A DNA stretch of 64,000 nt from JBFLYC01 sp040756735 (GCA_040756735.1 JBFLYC010000002.1:62001-126000); one strand, 5' to 3'. Counted from the first letter of the stretch, positions 1 through 9,273 are shown. Translations and numbers: made by a program. The notes: generated from the sequence alone by a model not told the origin.

Positions 1-1203
1 ATAGAGAAGATGGGCGATTATATCACTGTGGTAGCGCCGCTGCCGGGGACACCAGCGGAAAAGGCTGGTATTAAAGCTGGGGACAAGATCATTAAAGTGG
101 ATGGAAAAGATGTGGTTGGGATGAATGTCCAGCCGGTTGCAGCCTTAATCAGGGGTGAACCAGGGACAGTTGTTACAATTACCGTCAAGCGTGATGACAC
201 AGCAGAGCCCATGCTATTTGTGCTTACCAGAGAAATAATCCAGATGGAAGTGGTAGTTAGCGAAATGCTGGAAGGCAGCATTGGTTACATTAAACTTACC
301 GGTTTTTCCACATTGAGCGCTTCTAAATACAACGCGGCTTTAGCAGAACTGCGTGCCAAAGGTGCAAAGGGCATTATCCTGGATTTGCGCAATAACCCTG
401 GCGGGTACCTCGGCTCTGCCCTTTCTGTGGCAAGCAGTTTTGTGGGTGAAGGGGACAACCTGCTACATATTGAAAGCCGGGCTGATGGGGATAATACCTA
501 TTATTCCACTTCCAAGGCTTTGGGAATGCCCCTGGTGGTATTAATTAATGAGGGGAGCGCCAGCGGCAGTGAAATTGTGGCGGGTGTGGTTCAGGATCAC
601 GGGGTTGGTACCCTTGTGGGCGTTACAACCTTTGGAAAGGCTTCTGTACAGCACCTTCATGAGCTGCCAAATAGCGGCGCAATTAAGGTTACAACTGCCC
701 AGTATTTAACCCCGAACAAGAGATTGATTTCAGGGGTTGGCATTGTGCCTGACGTTCTGGAGGAAGACCCGGACAAGCAGCTGCCGAAAGCTGTGGAGAT
801 TATTTTAGAAAAAATAAAAGCATCAGGCGGTGGTGTTGATTTATTAAAGCTAACTATTGGTAAAAATGAAGTTTGGGCTGATGGAGCCGTGAAGACCATT
901 GGCGCTGCTCCCTATTTAAATGCGGGGACTACCATGGCGCCGCTGCGGAGTATTGCAGAATTGATGGGTTATAAAGTTGACTACAAGGCGGCAGACAGCA
1001 AAATTACTTTAAATAAGGGTTCAAAAGAGCTTGTCATGTGGATTGGTAAAACCAGGGTCACAGAAAACGGCAAAGAGGGACAGTTATCTGCTGCGCCGGT
1101 TGTAAAGGATGGGGTTACTTTTGTGCCGCTGCGTTTTATTGCCGAGTTTTTTGGAGCAAAAGTAAGTTGGTCTAACGGGCAGGTCAGTATAAGCCTGGAT
1201 TAG
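1..1203 (+). CDS. C-terminal processing peptidase (S41 family), 5' end outside window
   Basis: Periplasm/wall-side serine protease of the CtpA/Prc family. The frame is open to base 1 and the reading upstream of the first ATG (base 10) is in frame, so the true start with its signal peptide lies outside the window. Counting from base 10: a PDZ domain at about 1-75, the S41 catalytic core at about 85-265 with the Ser nucleophile in GSASGSEI (about 182-189) and the general-base Lys in TFGKAS (about 208), then an extra C-terminal domain (about 285-397) resembling the copper-amine-oxidase N-terminal 'stalk' domain, recognisable from two repeats ending in VPLR(F/S)IAE. That stalk module is common in clostridial surface proteins and probably binds cell-wall material. 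A hairpin terminator follows directly. Confidence 0.9.
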   Translation: MEKMGDYITVVAPLPGTPAEKAGIKAGDKIIKVDGKDVVGMNVQPVAALIRGEPGTVVTITVKRDDTAEPMLFVLTREIIQMEVVVSEMLEGSIGYIKLTGFSTLSASKYNAALAELRAKGAKGIILDLRNNPGGYLGSALSVASSFVGEGDNLLHIESRADGDNTYYSTSKALGMPLVVLINEGSASGSEIVAGVVQDHGVGTLVGVTTFGKASVQHLHELPNSGAIKVTTAQYLTPNKRLISGVGIVPDVLEEDPDKQLPKAVEIILEKIKASGGGVDLLKLTIGKNEVWADGAVKTIGAAPYLNAGTTMAPLRSIAELMGYKVDYKAADSKITLNKGSKELVMWIGKTRVTENGKEGQLSAAPVVKDGVTFVPLRFIAEFFGAKVSWSNGQVSISLD

Positions 1204-1211
1204 TCATTGGT

Positions 1212-1248
1212 GATGCGACAGGAGAACATCTCCTGTCGCATCTTTGTG
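1212..1248 (+). terminator. Hairpin terminator after the S41 protease gene
   Basis: A perfect 14-bp inverted repeat (GATGCGACAGGAGA at 1212-1225, complement at 1229-1242) with a 3-nt loop, followed by TTTGTGG. The T-run is short, so termination may be partial. Confidence 0.7.
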
Positions 1249-1463
1249 GACAAGGGTTTTTTAAGCTAAAACTTGTGTTAAAGAATTGCAAACCATGGAG
1301 GAATTCAGGGAAATTTGTGGAAGTATGTATTTATTTAAAAGGGAATACAGAAGTCAGAATATAGAAGTTAGTAAGGGTACTGAATTTATTTTGAATTCTG
1401 GCTCCTGAATTCTGTATTCTGCTGCTAATAATATTTTAGTTTCAATTAGTTTAAATAGGGAGA

Positions 1464-3494
1464 GTGGTAGCAAAAATGAGCAGGAGTAAGATGATGAGGA
1501 AAAGTTTAATAGCCCTGGTGGTTCTGGTGTTTTTTGCCCTTAGCAGCAGTATGGCTTTCGCCAGTCAGCTTTTTAGCGATATGCCGGCCAGTCACTGGGC
1601 AGCTAAAGATGTTTACAGGATGAAAGCAAAGGGCGCAATCAGCGGTGTTTCTGCTACCAGCTTTGCGCCTAATAACCCTGTTACCTTTGAGCAGCTTGTA
1701 GTAATGCTGGTCAGGGTAATAGGAAAACAGGGAGAAGCGGCCGGAACTATCCCGGTAAATTTTGCTCAAAGGGATAAAGTCTCCAGTTATGCTGTGGGTT
1801 CAGTGGCTTATGCGGTTCGGGAAGGGATTATCACAGGAAGTCTACTCCAAAAAGATCCTACTGCAGCTGCCAGCCGTCATGAGGTCGCTGAAATAGTCGG
1901 CAGGGCAATGGGTTTAGCTGATGAAGCAGCTTTAAAGCAGTATGCTTCCTTAAACTATGCCGATGCAGCTTCCATACCATTATCTTCCCGGGGTTTTGTC
2001 GTGGTAATGAAGGAGAAGGGGATTATGGCAGGATCCTCTGATGGGAAATTTGCTCCTTTTGATCCTTTAACAAGGGCTCAAATTGCTTCCATACTAAACA
2101 GGGTGGATAATCAGGTTAAGAAGCTTACTGCCAATTCCTTGAAGGGTTCCATTTATGCCCTTTCATCGTCATCCATAACTGTTGAAGACGCATCTGGTAT
2201 AGCTCAAGCAATCCCTTTGGCGGGAGATGTGCTCATTTTTAAAGGGAGCAGCCTGGCAGGCCTCACCGGCTTAAACGCCGGAGAGATGGTGGAGATTATT
2301 AAGGATAGCAACGGCAGGGCAATATATATTGAGCAGGGTAATTTTACCTTTGACGATGTGACCATTGAGGGGGAAATTACAAATATTGTCATTGGCCAGC
2401 AGCTTACGGTAATATCCATTAAACAAGAAAATGGTACGGCGGATAACTATACTTTGGGTACAGGAGCAACCATTAGAATTAATGGGGAGATTTCCACAGT
2501 CTCTCAGTTGGTTGTTGGACATCCTGTGACAGCTAAAGTTTCCGGGAAGACTATTAATTCTTTAGAAGTATCCAATGTTCAAAGGATTATTAACGGTACT
2601 ATCAAGCAGGTTAATTCCCAGGCCAAAACATTGACAGTTGATCGGACGCAAAATGCAGGTGAAATTGTTATTACTGTCGATAACTCTACCAAAATTTACA
2701 TCGGTACCAGGGAGTATGCCCTGGCAGACCTAGTTGAAGGACAGCAGGTGATGATAATTGCCACCGGCTTGAAGGCTTCACGTATTGATGCTCAACACCT
2801 TGAACAGACAATCAGCGGTACAATTACTGCAGTATCCTTTAGTCCGGAGGTTGCCATAACTATACTTAACAAAACCAGTCAAAAAGAAGAGACATATAAA
2901 ATTGATGCCAATGTCATTGTGAGAAGAGAAGGCAAGTCAGTTACCCTAAGAGATATACTGCCTGGAGATGAAGTCGACATTGACTTAAAGAACAGGGTGG
3001 CGACCAAGATATACGCTACCAAGGTGCAAAGCAAGGCAAGCGGCACTGTCCAGCAGATAATTATTGCCACAACTCCTACCATAGTAATTATGACCGAGGA
3101 CGGTGAAGAAGCCAGGTATCCTGTGGCCAGCGGCGCCAGGATACGTAAGGATGGAAGTACTATTCTAATTACGGAAATTGGTGTTGGCGATTGGGTAGAA
3201 TTGCAGATTGAAGGCCAACAGGCAGTTAGGGTTGATGTTGAAGCAAGAATGATTGGCCGGTATGTCATAGGAACCATAGAAAATATCCATACGGCGGCCA
3301 TGGTGCTTGTAATCTCTGAAATTGAAAGCCAAAATAAGCGTCAGGTGTTTTTGGATGATAATACTACAATATTCCGCTTTAATCGTACAAGAAGTATAGA
3401 TTATCTATCCCAGGGCGATGAGATTATTGTGGTTGGGTACTATGACGGCGGCCTGTTCTGGGCAACTACAATAGTAGTGGTCAGTACGAGATAG
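1464..3494 (+). CDS. S-layer homology (SLH) domain surface protein
   Basis: Secreted protein expected to attach to pyruvylated cell-wall polymer through its SLH domains. N-terminal signal peptide (hydrophobic LIALVVLVFFALSSS, cleavage near AFA-SQ). Three SLH-like segments follow at about 35-90, 95-150 and 160-215, the third being the most typical (GIMAGSSDGKFAPFDPLTRA). The rest (about 225-676) is made of beta-rich repeats with recurring G-T/I-I-x-V strands and no catalytic motif I can recognise. GTG 1464 lies almost on top of the AGGGAG ribosome site, so ATG 1476 is a reasonable alternative start. CsaB, which makes the SLH ligand, is encoded at 22580 in this window. Function beyond wall attachment unknown. 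Confidence 0.85.
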   Translation: MVAKMSRSKMMRKSLIALVVLVFFALSSSMAFASQLFSDMPASHWAAKDVYRMKAKGAISGVSATSFAPNNPVTFEQLVVMLVRVIGKQGEAAGTIPVNFAQRDKVSSYAVGSVAYAVREGIITGSLLQKDPTAAASRHEVAEIVGRAMGLADEAALKQYASLNYADAASIPLSSRGFVVVMKEKGIMAGSSDGKFAPFDPLTRAQIASILNRVDNQVKKLTANSLKGSIYALSSSSITVEDASGIAQAIPLAGDVLIFKGSSLAGLTGLNAGEMVEIIKDSNGRAIYIEQGNFTFDDVTIEGEITNIVIGQQLTVISIKQENGTADNYTLGTGATIRINGEISTVSQLVVGHPVTAKVSGKTINSLEVSNVQRIINGTIKQVNSQAKTLTVDRTQNAGEIVITVDNSTKIYIGTREYALADLVEGQQVMIIATGLKASRIDAQHLEQTISGTITAVSFSPEVAITILNKTSQKEETYKIDANVIVRREGKSVTLRDILPGDEVDIDLKNRVATKIYATKVQSKASGTVQQIIIATTPTIVIMTEDGEEARYPVASGARIRKDGSTILITEIGVGDWVELQIEGQQAVRVDVEARMIGRYVIGTIENIHTAAMVLVISEIESQNKRQVFLDDNTTIFRFNRTRSIDYLSQGDEIIVVGYYDGGLFWATTIVVVSTR

Positions 3495-3496
3495 AG

Positions 3497-4199
3497 TGAA
3501 TTGGAAAAAGTGAATCGGTGAATCGGGGGACGGTTCTTCGAATCAAAAAATGAATCGGGGTGAATCGGGGGACCGAATGTGAATCGTGAATCGTGAATCG
3601 GGGTGAATCGGGGGACGGTTCTTCGAATCAAAAAATTGTGAATCGGGGGACCGTCCCCTGTGAATCGGGGGACCGTCCCCTGAATCGGGGGACGGTTCTT
3701 CGAATCAAAAAATTGTGAATCGGGGGACGGTTCTTCGAATCAGAAAATGAATCGAGGGACCGTCCCCTGTGTGGGTGAATCGGGGGACGGTTCTTCGAAT
3801 CAAAAAATGAATCGGGGGACCGTCCCCAATGAATCGGGGGACCGTCCCCAATGAATCGGGGGACCGTCCCCTGTGTGGGTGAATCGGGGGACGGTTCTTC
3901 GAATCAATTGAATCGGGGGACGGTTCTTCGAATCAAAAAATTGAATCGGGGGACCGTCCCCTGAATCGGGGGACGGTTTTTCGAATCAAAAAATTGTGAA
4001 TCGGGGGACCGTCCCCTGTGTGAATCGGGGGACGGTTCTTCGAATCAAAAAATTGTGAATCGGGGGACGGTTCTTCGAATCAAAAAATTGAATCGGGGGA
4101 CCGTCCCCTGAATCAGAGTGAATTGGAAAAAGTGAATCGGTGAATCGGGGGACGGTTCTTCGAATCAAAAAATGAATCGGGGGACCGTCCCCTGAATCA
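3497..4199 (+). repeat. Dense array of GAATCGGGGGAC(C/G)GT repeats
   Basis: About 700 bases without a credible gene. Roughly twenty copies of a core GAATCGGGGGAC alternate between two endings: GGTTCTTCGAATCAAAAAA and the self-complementary CGTCCCCTG. Spacing between copies is irregular (about 20-35 bases), so it is neither CRISPR nor a simple tandem repeat. Related units occur at 9196, 33960 and elsewhere. The GGGGAC...GTCCCC palindromes resemble REP-type sequences mobilised by Y1/RAYT transposases; that link is inference, since no such transposase is in the window. Confidence 0.85.
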
Positions 4200-4225
4200 C
4201 TGTTTCATTTTTTTTATTCAAAGAA

Positions 4226-4301
4226 ATGAGTGATTACTCACTTTACAGACTCATATAAATTATACTATACTGGTATTAAAAAGAAGTGAGTAATCACTCA
4301 T
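4226..4301 (+). promoter_or_regulatory. Promoter flanked by two inverted 17-bp operator copies (TetR autoregulation)
   Basis: ATGAGTGATTACTCACT at 4226-4242 is repeated exactly, in reverse complement, at 4285-4301. Each copy is itself close to a palindrome (GAGTRATYACTC). Between them lie a -35-like TTTACA (4242-4247) and a -10-like TATACT (4266-4271) with an 18-base spacer. The TetR-family gene starts about 125 bases downstream, so these are most likely its operators controlling the regulator and exporter operon. Confidence 0.75.
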
Positions 4302-4426
4302 TATTATTAAAACAGGTGGGTCAGCAGGGAGAATACCATCCAATGGTTGCCATGTTGTAAAATAATAATTTATGCAGAAAGAAGGTTAATAAACAAGTGA
4401 AAGATGAACAGGTGAAAGGTGAACAT

Positions 4427-5086
4427 ATGCTAGACGATTATTCGGATGCTTTAAGCGCCATTTTTGAGCAGTACCTGCAAACTGATACCGAAATTACAGA
4501 TAAGCAGAGGCGGATTTTAGAGGCTGCTGTGGAAATCTTTTCTGAAAAGGGGTATGCGGCGGCCTCCACCAGTGAAATTGCTTCACGTGCAGGTGTGGCG
4601 GAAGGCACTATTTTTAAACACTATAAAACCAAAAAAGGACTGCTTCTTAGTATTGTCTCGCCAACCATCATAAAGCTTGGAGCCCCTGTTGTGTTAAGGA
4701 AACTGGAAAAGATTTTGGAAGCTCCCTATGAAACCTTTGGGGATTTTTTCCGTGCTTTGCTGCGCGACAGGTTGGAGTTTGCCCGAAAGAATACCATGAC
4801 ACTTAAGATTTTAATCCAGGAAGTATCCTATCATCCGGAATTTCAGGCTTTGCTGGAAGAGCTTTTTTCCGAGAGGATTTTTCCTAAAATAGAGAAGGCC
4901 ATTGAGCATTTTCAAGCAAAAGGGGATATCAAAAAATTGCCCTCCACAACAATACTACGCTGGGTAATGACCCTGGGCTTAGGTTATGTGGGAACACGCC
5001 TGATGATTCTGCCTGATCATGAATGGGATGATGAATGGGAAATTGAGCAAATGGTTGAGTTTATTACCAAAGGTCTGGCGCCATAA
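4427..5086 (+). CDS. TetR/AcrR-family transcriptional regulator
   Basis: Represses, or de-represses on ligand binding, the exporter genes that follow. N-terminal TetR helix-turn-helix at about 20-70 (ILEAAVEIFSEKGYAAAST, then AGVAEGTIFKHYKTKKGLL), followed by a helical ligand-binding/dimerisation domain. I chose ATG 4427 because AAAGGTG lies 6 bases upstream; an in-frame GTG at 4397 would add 10 residues. 219 residues is normal for the family. Exact inverted operator-like repeats sit upstream (4226-4301). The HlyD-like gene begins 90 bases downstream, suggesting one regulated operon through 9171. The ligand is not predictable. Confidence 0.9.
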   Translation: MLDDYSDALSAIFEQYLQTDTEITDKQRRILEAAVEIFSEKGYAAASTSEIASRAGVAEGTIFKHYKTKKGLLLSIVSPTIIKLGAPVVLRKLEKILEAPYETFGDFFRALLRDRLEFARKNTMTLKILIQEVSYHPEFQALLEELFSERIFPKIEKAIEHFQAKGDIKKLPSTTILRWVMTLGLGYVGTRLMILPDHEWDDEWEIEQMVEFITKGLAP

Positions 5087-5177
5087 GCTTATATTTTTTA
5101 ATTACTAAGGAGTCAGAAGCCAGGAATCAGAATGTGAGGACGGTTTATAATATTTTTTTCTAAGAGGAGGAGGAACA

Positions 5178-6248
5178 ATGGGGAAGAAAAAGAGGATTGC
5201 AGCCGTAATTATAGTGCTGGCAATTTTTGCAGGCTTTTTCTGGGTCTGGCAGACATATTTTAAGGGGGAGCAGTACGCAAAAGAAGATAGTTCGCCTGTA
5301 TATTTAATTAAGCAGGTCTGGCGGACATTTTTTAATGGCGATGAGCATGTAATCTTGGCCACCGGCACCATAGAAGCTACCAGTGTAAACCTTCATGCCA
5401 AGCTGCCTGGATCAATCAAAGTCCTGACCATAAAATCAGGGGATCTGGTGAAAAAAGATCAGTTGGTAGCTGAACTAAGCCGCAATGATCTGGTGGCCCA
5501 GCGGGAAAGGGATGAATTAAGTGTTGTGAAGTCTGAAGCTGTCCTGGCAGACCTGCAGACAGGGGCTAGGAATCAAGAAATTAAGGAAGCTGAGGCTCAT
5601 CTGAATATTGCCCTGGATAACCTAAACAGGGCAGCTGATGATCTGGCAAGATTAGAAGCTCTATTTGAGGCGGGAGCCGTAACCCAGGCGGAGTATGAGA
5701 AAGCCCAGACCGCCCTGGAAATAAGTAAGAAACAGGTTGAGGCAGCAGAAGCTCGTGTTAGTCTCTTGCAGGCAGGCAGCCGCCAGGAAGCAATTAAGGC
5801 TGCCAGGGTGGAAGTGGACCGCAACAAAGCCATCCTTAAGGCTACAGAAGCCATGCTGGAAGATCTTAAGATTTACTCCCCCATTGACGGCGTTGTTTTA
5901 TCAAAGAATTATGAGGTAGGGGAGTATGTTACAGCAGGCGCTTCTATAGCTACTGTTGTTAACATGGATGACCTCTGGATTAGGGTATATATTCCTACCG
6001 TTGATCTTCCCAAAATCACATTGGGCCAGAAGGTTTCTTTTACAGTGAGCGGGTTGTCCAGGTCCTTTGAAGGTATAGTTGAGGAGATAGCAACCAAGGG
6101 AGAATTTACGCCCAAGACCATCCAGACAAAAAAAGAACGCACAAATGTGGTATTCGCTGTAAAAATTAGGATCAGCAGCGAGGGCGGCATCCTTAAACCT
6201 GGCATGCCTGCTGATGTGGTTTTTCCTGGAGGTAACCAGGATGATTAA
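5178..6248 (+). CDS. HlyD/EmrA-type membrane fusion protein of an ABC exporter
   Basis: Periplasmic/wall-side adaptor of an efflux or secretion complex. A single N-terminal membrane anchor (about 7-27), a lipoyl-like half-motif (LHAKLPGSIKVLTIKSGD, about 72-90), a long coiled-coil hairpin (about 95-215), the second lipoyl half (IYSPIDGVVLSKNYEVGEYV, about 232-252) and a beta-barrel C-terminus. Layout and gene order match the YbhG-YbhF-YbhSR type of exporter. A strong GAGGAGGAGG site precedes ATG 5178. Its stop overlaps the start of the next gene (ATGATTAA), indicating translational coupling. Confidence 0.9.
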   Translation: MGKKKRIAAVIIVLAIFAGFFWVWQTYFKGEQYAKEDSSPVYLIKQVWRTFFNGDEHVILATGTIEATSVNLHAKLPGSIKVLTIKSGDLVKKDQLVAELSRNDLVAQRERDELSVVKSEAVLADLQTGARNQEIKEAEAHLNIALDNLNRAADDLARLEALFEAGAVTQAEYEKAQTALEISKKQVEAAEARVSLLQAGSRQEAIKAARVEVDRNKAILKATEAMLEDLKIYSPIDGVVLSKNYEVGEYVTAGASIATVVNMDDLWIRVYIPTVDLPKITLGQKVSFTVSGLSRSFEGIVEEIATKGEFTPKTIQTKKERTNVVFAVKIRISSEGGILKPGMPADVVFPGGNQDD

Positions 6249-7143
6249 AGCCTTGGGTGTGAGCAAGTCCTTTGGTCCCACTCAAGCTGTGAAGGATGTG
6301 GACCTACAGGTTGAAAAACAGGAAATTTGCGGTCTGGTTGGTCCGGACGGTGCGGGAAAGACTACCCTAATACGTACGATCTGTGGGCTGATTACACCTG
6401 ATGCAGGCCAGGTGGCTATCCTGGGCACAGCCCCTGACAGGCTGGTTGAAAGGGAGCAGCTTGGTTATATGCCCCAGCGTTTCAGCCTTTATGGTGACTT
6501 GACGGTTATGGAGAATATACTTTTTTTTGGCGCCATGTATAAACTGGACAAAAAAACCATAATCCGGCGGGCTGATGAAATACTGGAGATTACTAATCTC
6601 CTCCCCTTTAAAAACCGTTTTGCTGATCATCTTTCAGGCGGGATGAAGCAGAAACTTTCTCTTACCTGTTCTTTGGTAACGCGTCCGAAAATTTTGGTTC
6701 TGGATGAACCGACCTATGGTGTAGACCCCGAGTCTCGCAAAGAATTCTGGAGGATTCTTTATAATCTTAATAAAGAGGGTATGACCATCTTAATATCTAC
6801 ACCTTATATGGATGAAGCTGAACTCTGCACCAAGGTGGCCTTTATGGACCGGGGCAGGATAGTGAAAATTGATTCACCTCAGGGACTCAAAGAGAAATTT
6901 CCTTTTACTGTCCTGGAACTACAGGCCCAGTTAAAAGAAGGGGTTATCCTCCAGAACCTGCCTGGAGTGCAGGATGCCTACTTTTTTGGGGATCGTTATC
7001 ACCTGGTGCTGCAGGAGGCAGCCGCATCAGATCAAATCCGTTGTTCCCTGGAACAGCAGGAGGTTGTTGTAAGATCCCTTCAGGTAATCAGGCCCTCCAT
7101 GGATGATATTTTCGTATCCCTGGCTGAGAAAGAGGTGGTCTGA
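6241..7143 (+). CDS. ABC transporter ATP-binding protein (first of two)
   Basis: Cytoplasmic ATPase powering the ABC-2 exporter. Walker A GPDGAGKTT (about 35-43), Q-loop region, signature LSGGMKQKL (about 133-141), Walker B ILVLDEPTYGVDP (about 152-164). The C-terminal roughly 75 residues are the usual extension of ABC-2-type ATPases. ATG 6241 is preferred to the in-frame ATG 6214 because GGAGG at 6228-6232 is correctly spaced and the 8-base overlap with the adaptor gene is typical of coupling. Its stop overlaps the start of the second ATPase (TGATG). Confidence 0.92.
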   Translation: MIKALGVSKSFGPTQAVKDVDLQVEKQEICGLVGPDGAGKTTLIRTICGLITPDAGQVAILGTAPDRLVEREQLGYMPQRFSLYGDLTVMENILFFGAMYKLDKKTIIRRADEILEITNLLPFKNRFADHLSGGMKQKLSLTCSLVTRPKILVLDEPTYGVDPESRKEFWRILYNLNKEGMTILISTPYMDEAELCTKVAFMDRGRIVKIDSPQGLKEKFPFTVLELQAQLKEGVILQNLPGVQDAYFFGDRYHLVLQEAAASDQIRCSLEQQEVVVRSLQVIRPSMDDIFVSLAEKEVV

Positions 7144-8069
7144 TGGAATTTGTTGTGGAAACTCACGATTTGACCAGGGTTTTTGGTGATTTTACAGCTG
7201 TGGATAAATTGAATATCAAGATCAGGCCTGGGGAGATTTATGGTTTTCTAGGTCCAAACGGGGCAGGAAAATCCACAGCCATCAGGATGCTGTGCGGTAT
7301 CCTGGAACCCAGCGCCGGATCAGCTGCTATCCTGGGATATGATCTTTTGCGGGAAACGGAAAAAATTAAGAGCCAGATTGGTTACATGTCTCAAAAGTTT
7401 AGTCTCTATGATGACCTTACAGTTCTGGAAAACTTGAATTTTTATGCCGGTATTTACAGTATTTCCAGGAAAATGCGGCAGGAGCGTATTCAGGAAATGC
7501 TGGTTATGGCCGGTTTGACAGGGCGGGAAAAGGAACTGGCAGCAAACCTAAGCGGGGGGTGGAAGCAGCGTTTGGCCCTGGGCTGTGCTATTATTGCCCG
7601 TCCGTCCATTGTCTTTTTGGATGAGCCCACCAGCGGCGTAAGTCCCACCAGCCGCAGGATGTTTTTTAATATTATTCAGGGGTTGGCCAAGGAGGGCACC
7701 ACTATTATGGTCACAACGCTTTTCATGGACGAAGCTGAACGCTGCCATAAAATTGCTTTCATTTCAGCTGGGAAGCTGATGGCTGTAGATACTCCTGACT
7801 ATTTGAAAAAGAATACGCTGCAGGGTTTTCTCGTTGAATTGGCTATACCCCAGGCTATTGAGAAGATCAGCGCCATTGAAAATTTACCCTATGTCAAAGA
7901 TTGTTCTATTCACGGTCCCCTGCTTCATATTCTGCTGGCTGATGCAAAGCATATGGGTGATCTCCGTGATTTCACAGGAATTGAACCCAGGCCAATAATT
8001 CCATCCCTGGAGGATGTATTTATAGCCTTGACCAAACGTCAGAGGGAAGGTTGTGAAGGTAATGCATAG
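7143..8069 (+). CDS. ABC transporter ATP-binding protein (second of two)
   Basis: Partner ATPase of the same exporter. Walker A GPNGAGKST (about 37-45), signature LSGGWKQRL (about 138-146), Walker B IVFLDEPTSGVSP (about 157-169). In the ABC exporters of the YbhF type these two domains are one polypeptide; here they are separate genes joined by a one-base stop/start overlap (bases 7141-7145). The asymmetry of the Walker B neighbourhood (D-P versus S-P after GV) suggests the two sites are not equivalent. The 3' end overlaps the permease gene by 17 bases. Confidence 0.92.
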   Translation: MEFVVETHDLTRVFGDFTAVDKLNIKIRPGEIYGFLGPNGAGKSTAIRMLCGILEPSAGSAAILGYDLLRETEKIKSQIGYMSQKFSLYDDLTVLENLNFYAGIYSISRKMRQERIQEMLVMAGLTGREKELAANLSGGWKQRLALGCAIIARPSIVFLDEPTSGVSPTSRRMFFNIIQGLAKEGTTIMVTTLFMDEAERCHKIAFISAGKLMAVDTPDYLKKNTLQGFLVELAIPQAIEKISAIENLPYVKDCSIHGPLLHILLADAKHMGDLRDFTGIEPRPIIPSLEDVFIALTKRQREGCEGNA

Positions 8070-9171
8070 AATAATTGCAGTGTTAAAGAAGGAATTTTTA
8101 CAAATGCGCCGAGACAAGATGACTCTGGGTCTGGTTTTTATGCTTCCCCTGGTCCAGCTTCTGCTCTTTGGTTTTGCAATCCAGACAGAAGTGAAACACA
8201 TCCCTACGGTGGTATTTGACCAGTCCTTAAGCAGCGAAAGCCGGACATTGCTTGAATCTTTCAGTGCTTCTGGCTATTTTGATATTACGTATGTAGTTGA
8301 TAACTATAACGATGTCAATAAAATGATAGACAGTGGTAAGGCAAAGGTGGGGATCGTTTTTCCACCTGATTTTGCCGCCAGTGTAAACCGGGGTGTTCCA
8401 GCACAGGTGCAGGTGCTGGTGGATGCAAGTGACAATATGGTGGCAAACCAGGCTATTGCCATAGCTAATTCCATCGGGCTGATCAAATCCCAGGAGATAC
8501 TCGCCCAAAAAATTAAGTTGGCAGGGCCGCCTTATGATATCAGGGTGCGCCCCTGGTATAACCCTGACGGAATAACGGCTTTTTACATGGTACCGGCTAT
8601 CCTGGGTATTGTGGTAACCATGACCATGGTGCTTATTACTTCCATGGGTATTGTGCGGGAAAGAGAAAAGGGGACCCTGGAACAGTTGATGGTTACACCC
8701 ATCAAATCCCTGGAGTTAATGATCGGGAAAATAGTACCTTATATTGTACTGGGATATCTGCAAATTACCGTGGCTCTGCTCATAGGTGCTACCGTTTTTG
8801 GCGTGCCTATCAGGGGCAGCCTCTTGGAGCTCTATTTATTAACCCTCTTTTTCATTACAGCTTCCCTGGGGCTTGGCATTCTCATTTCCAATGTGGCCAA
8901 GACCCAGATGCAGGCCATGCAGATGGGTTTCTTCGTCATGCTGCCGAGCATCATGTTGTCGGGTTTTTTGTTTCCCAGGGATGCCATGCCCCGTTTGATT
9001 TATTATATCGGCAATTTGATCCCCCTCACGTATTACCTTGATATCATCAGGGGTATAGTGTTAAAAGGGATTGGCTTTCCCTATCTTATAGGGCAGGTTA
9101 CATCCTTACTGGTGTTTTCAGTGGTGCTGTTGATTATCAGTACCCTGAAATTCAAGAAAAAAATTGCCTGA
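8053..9171 (+). CDS. ABC-2 type exporter permease
   Basis: Membrane channel subunit of the exporter. One N-terminal transmembrane helix (about 20-40), a large extracytoplasmic domain (about 45-170), then five hydrophobic helices (about 175-370), the standard ABC2_membrane architecture of YbhS/YbhR. The start may be GTG 8053 or ATG 8062; AGGGAAGG at 8043-8050 fits the second slightly better. It is the last gene of the operon beginning with tetR. Only one permease is present although two ATPases are, so it may work as a homodimer. Substrate unknown; multidrug export is the usual role of relatives. Confidence 0.9.
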   Translation: MKVMHRIIAVLKKEFLQMRRDKMTLGLVFMLPLVQLLLFGFAIQTEVKHIPTVVFDQSLSSESRTLLESFSASGYFDITYVVDNYNDVNKMIDSGKAKVGIVFPPDFAASVNRGVPAQVQVLVDASDNMVANQAIAIANSIGLIKSQEILAQKIKLAGPPYDIRVRPWYNPDGITAFYMVPAILGIVVTMTMVLITSMGIVREREKGTLEQLMVTPIKSLELMIGKIVPYIVLGYLQITVALLIGATVFGVPIRGSLLELYLLTLFFITASLGLGILISNVAKTQMQAMQMGFFVMLPSIMLSGFLFPRDAMPRLIYYIGNLIPLTYYLDIIRGIVLKGIGFPYLIGQVTSLLVFSVVLLIISTLKFKKKIA

Positions 9172-9195
9172 CAAAAAAAGATTTTTTGTGAAATT

Positions 9196-9273
9196 TTGAA
9201 TCGGAGAACCGTCCCCCGAATCACCGTGAATCGGAGAACCGTCCCCCGAATCACCCCGAATCACCCCGAATCA
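9196..9273 (+). repeat. GAATCGGAGAACCGTCCCC repeats
   Basis: Two near-identical 30-base units (TTGAATCGGAGAACCGTCC and following) plus degenerate GAATCACCCC units. They are a variant of the repeat array at 3497-4199 and match units at 34029-34160. Confidence 0.75.

Noticed and set aside
3440..4168. Two minus-strand reading frames of about 60 codons in the repeat array
   Set aside because: They are translations of the repeat unit (recurrent IRRTVPRFT), with no ribosome site.
3497..4199. CRISPR-like array
   Set aside because: Units are irregularly spaced, the between-unit sequence is itself repetitive, there are no unique spacers of constant length, and no cas genes are nearby.
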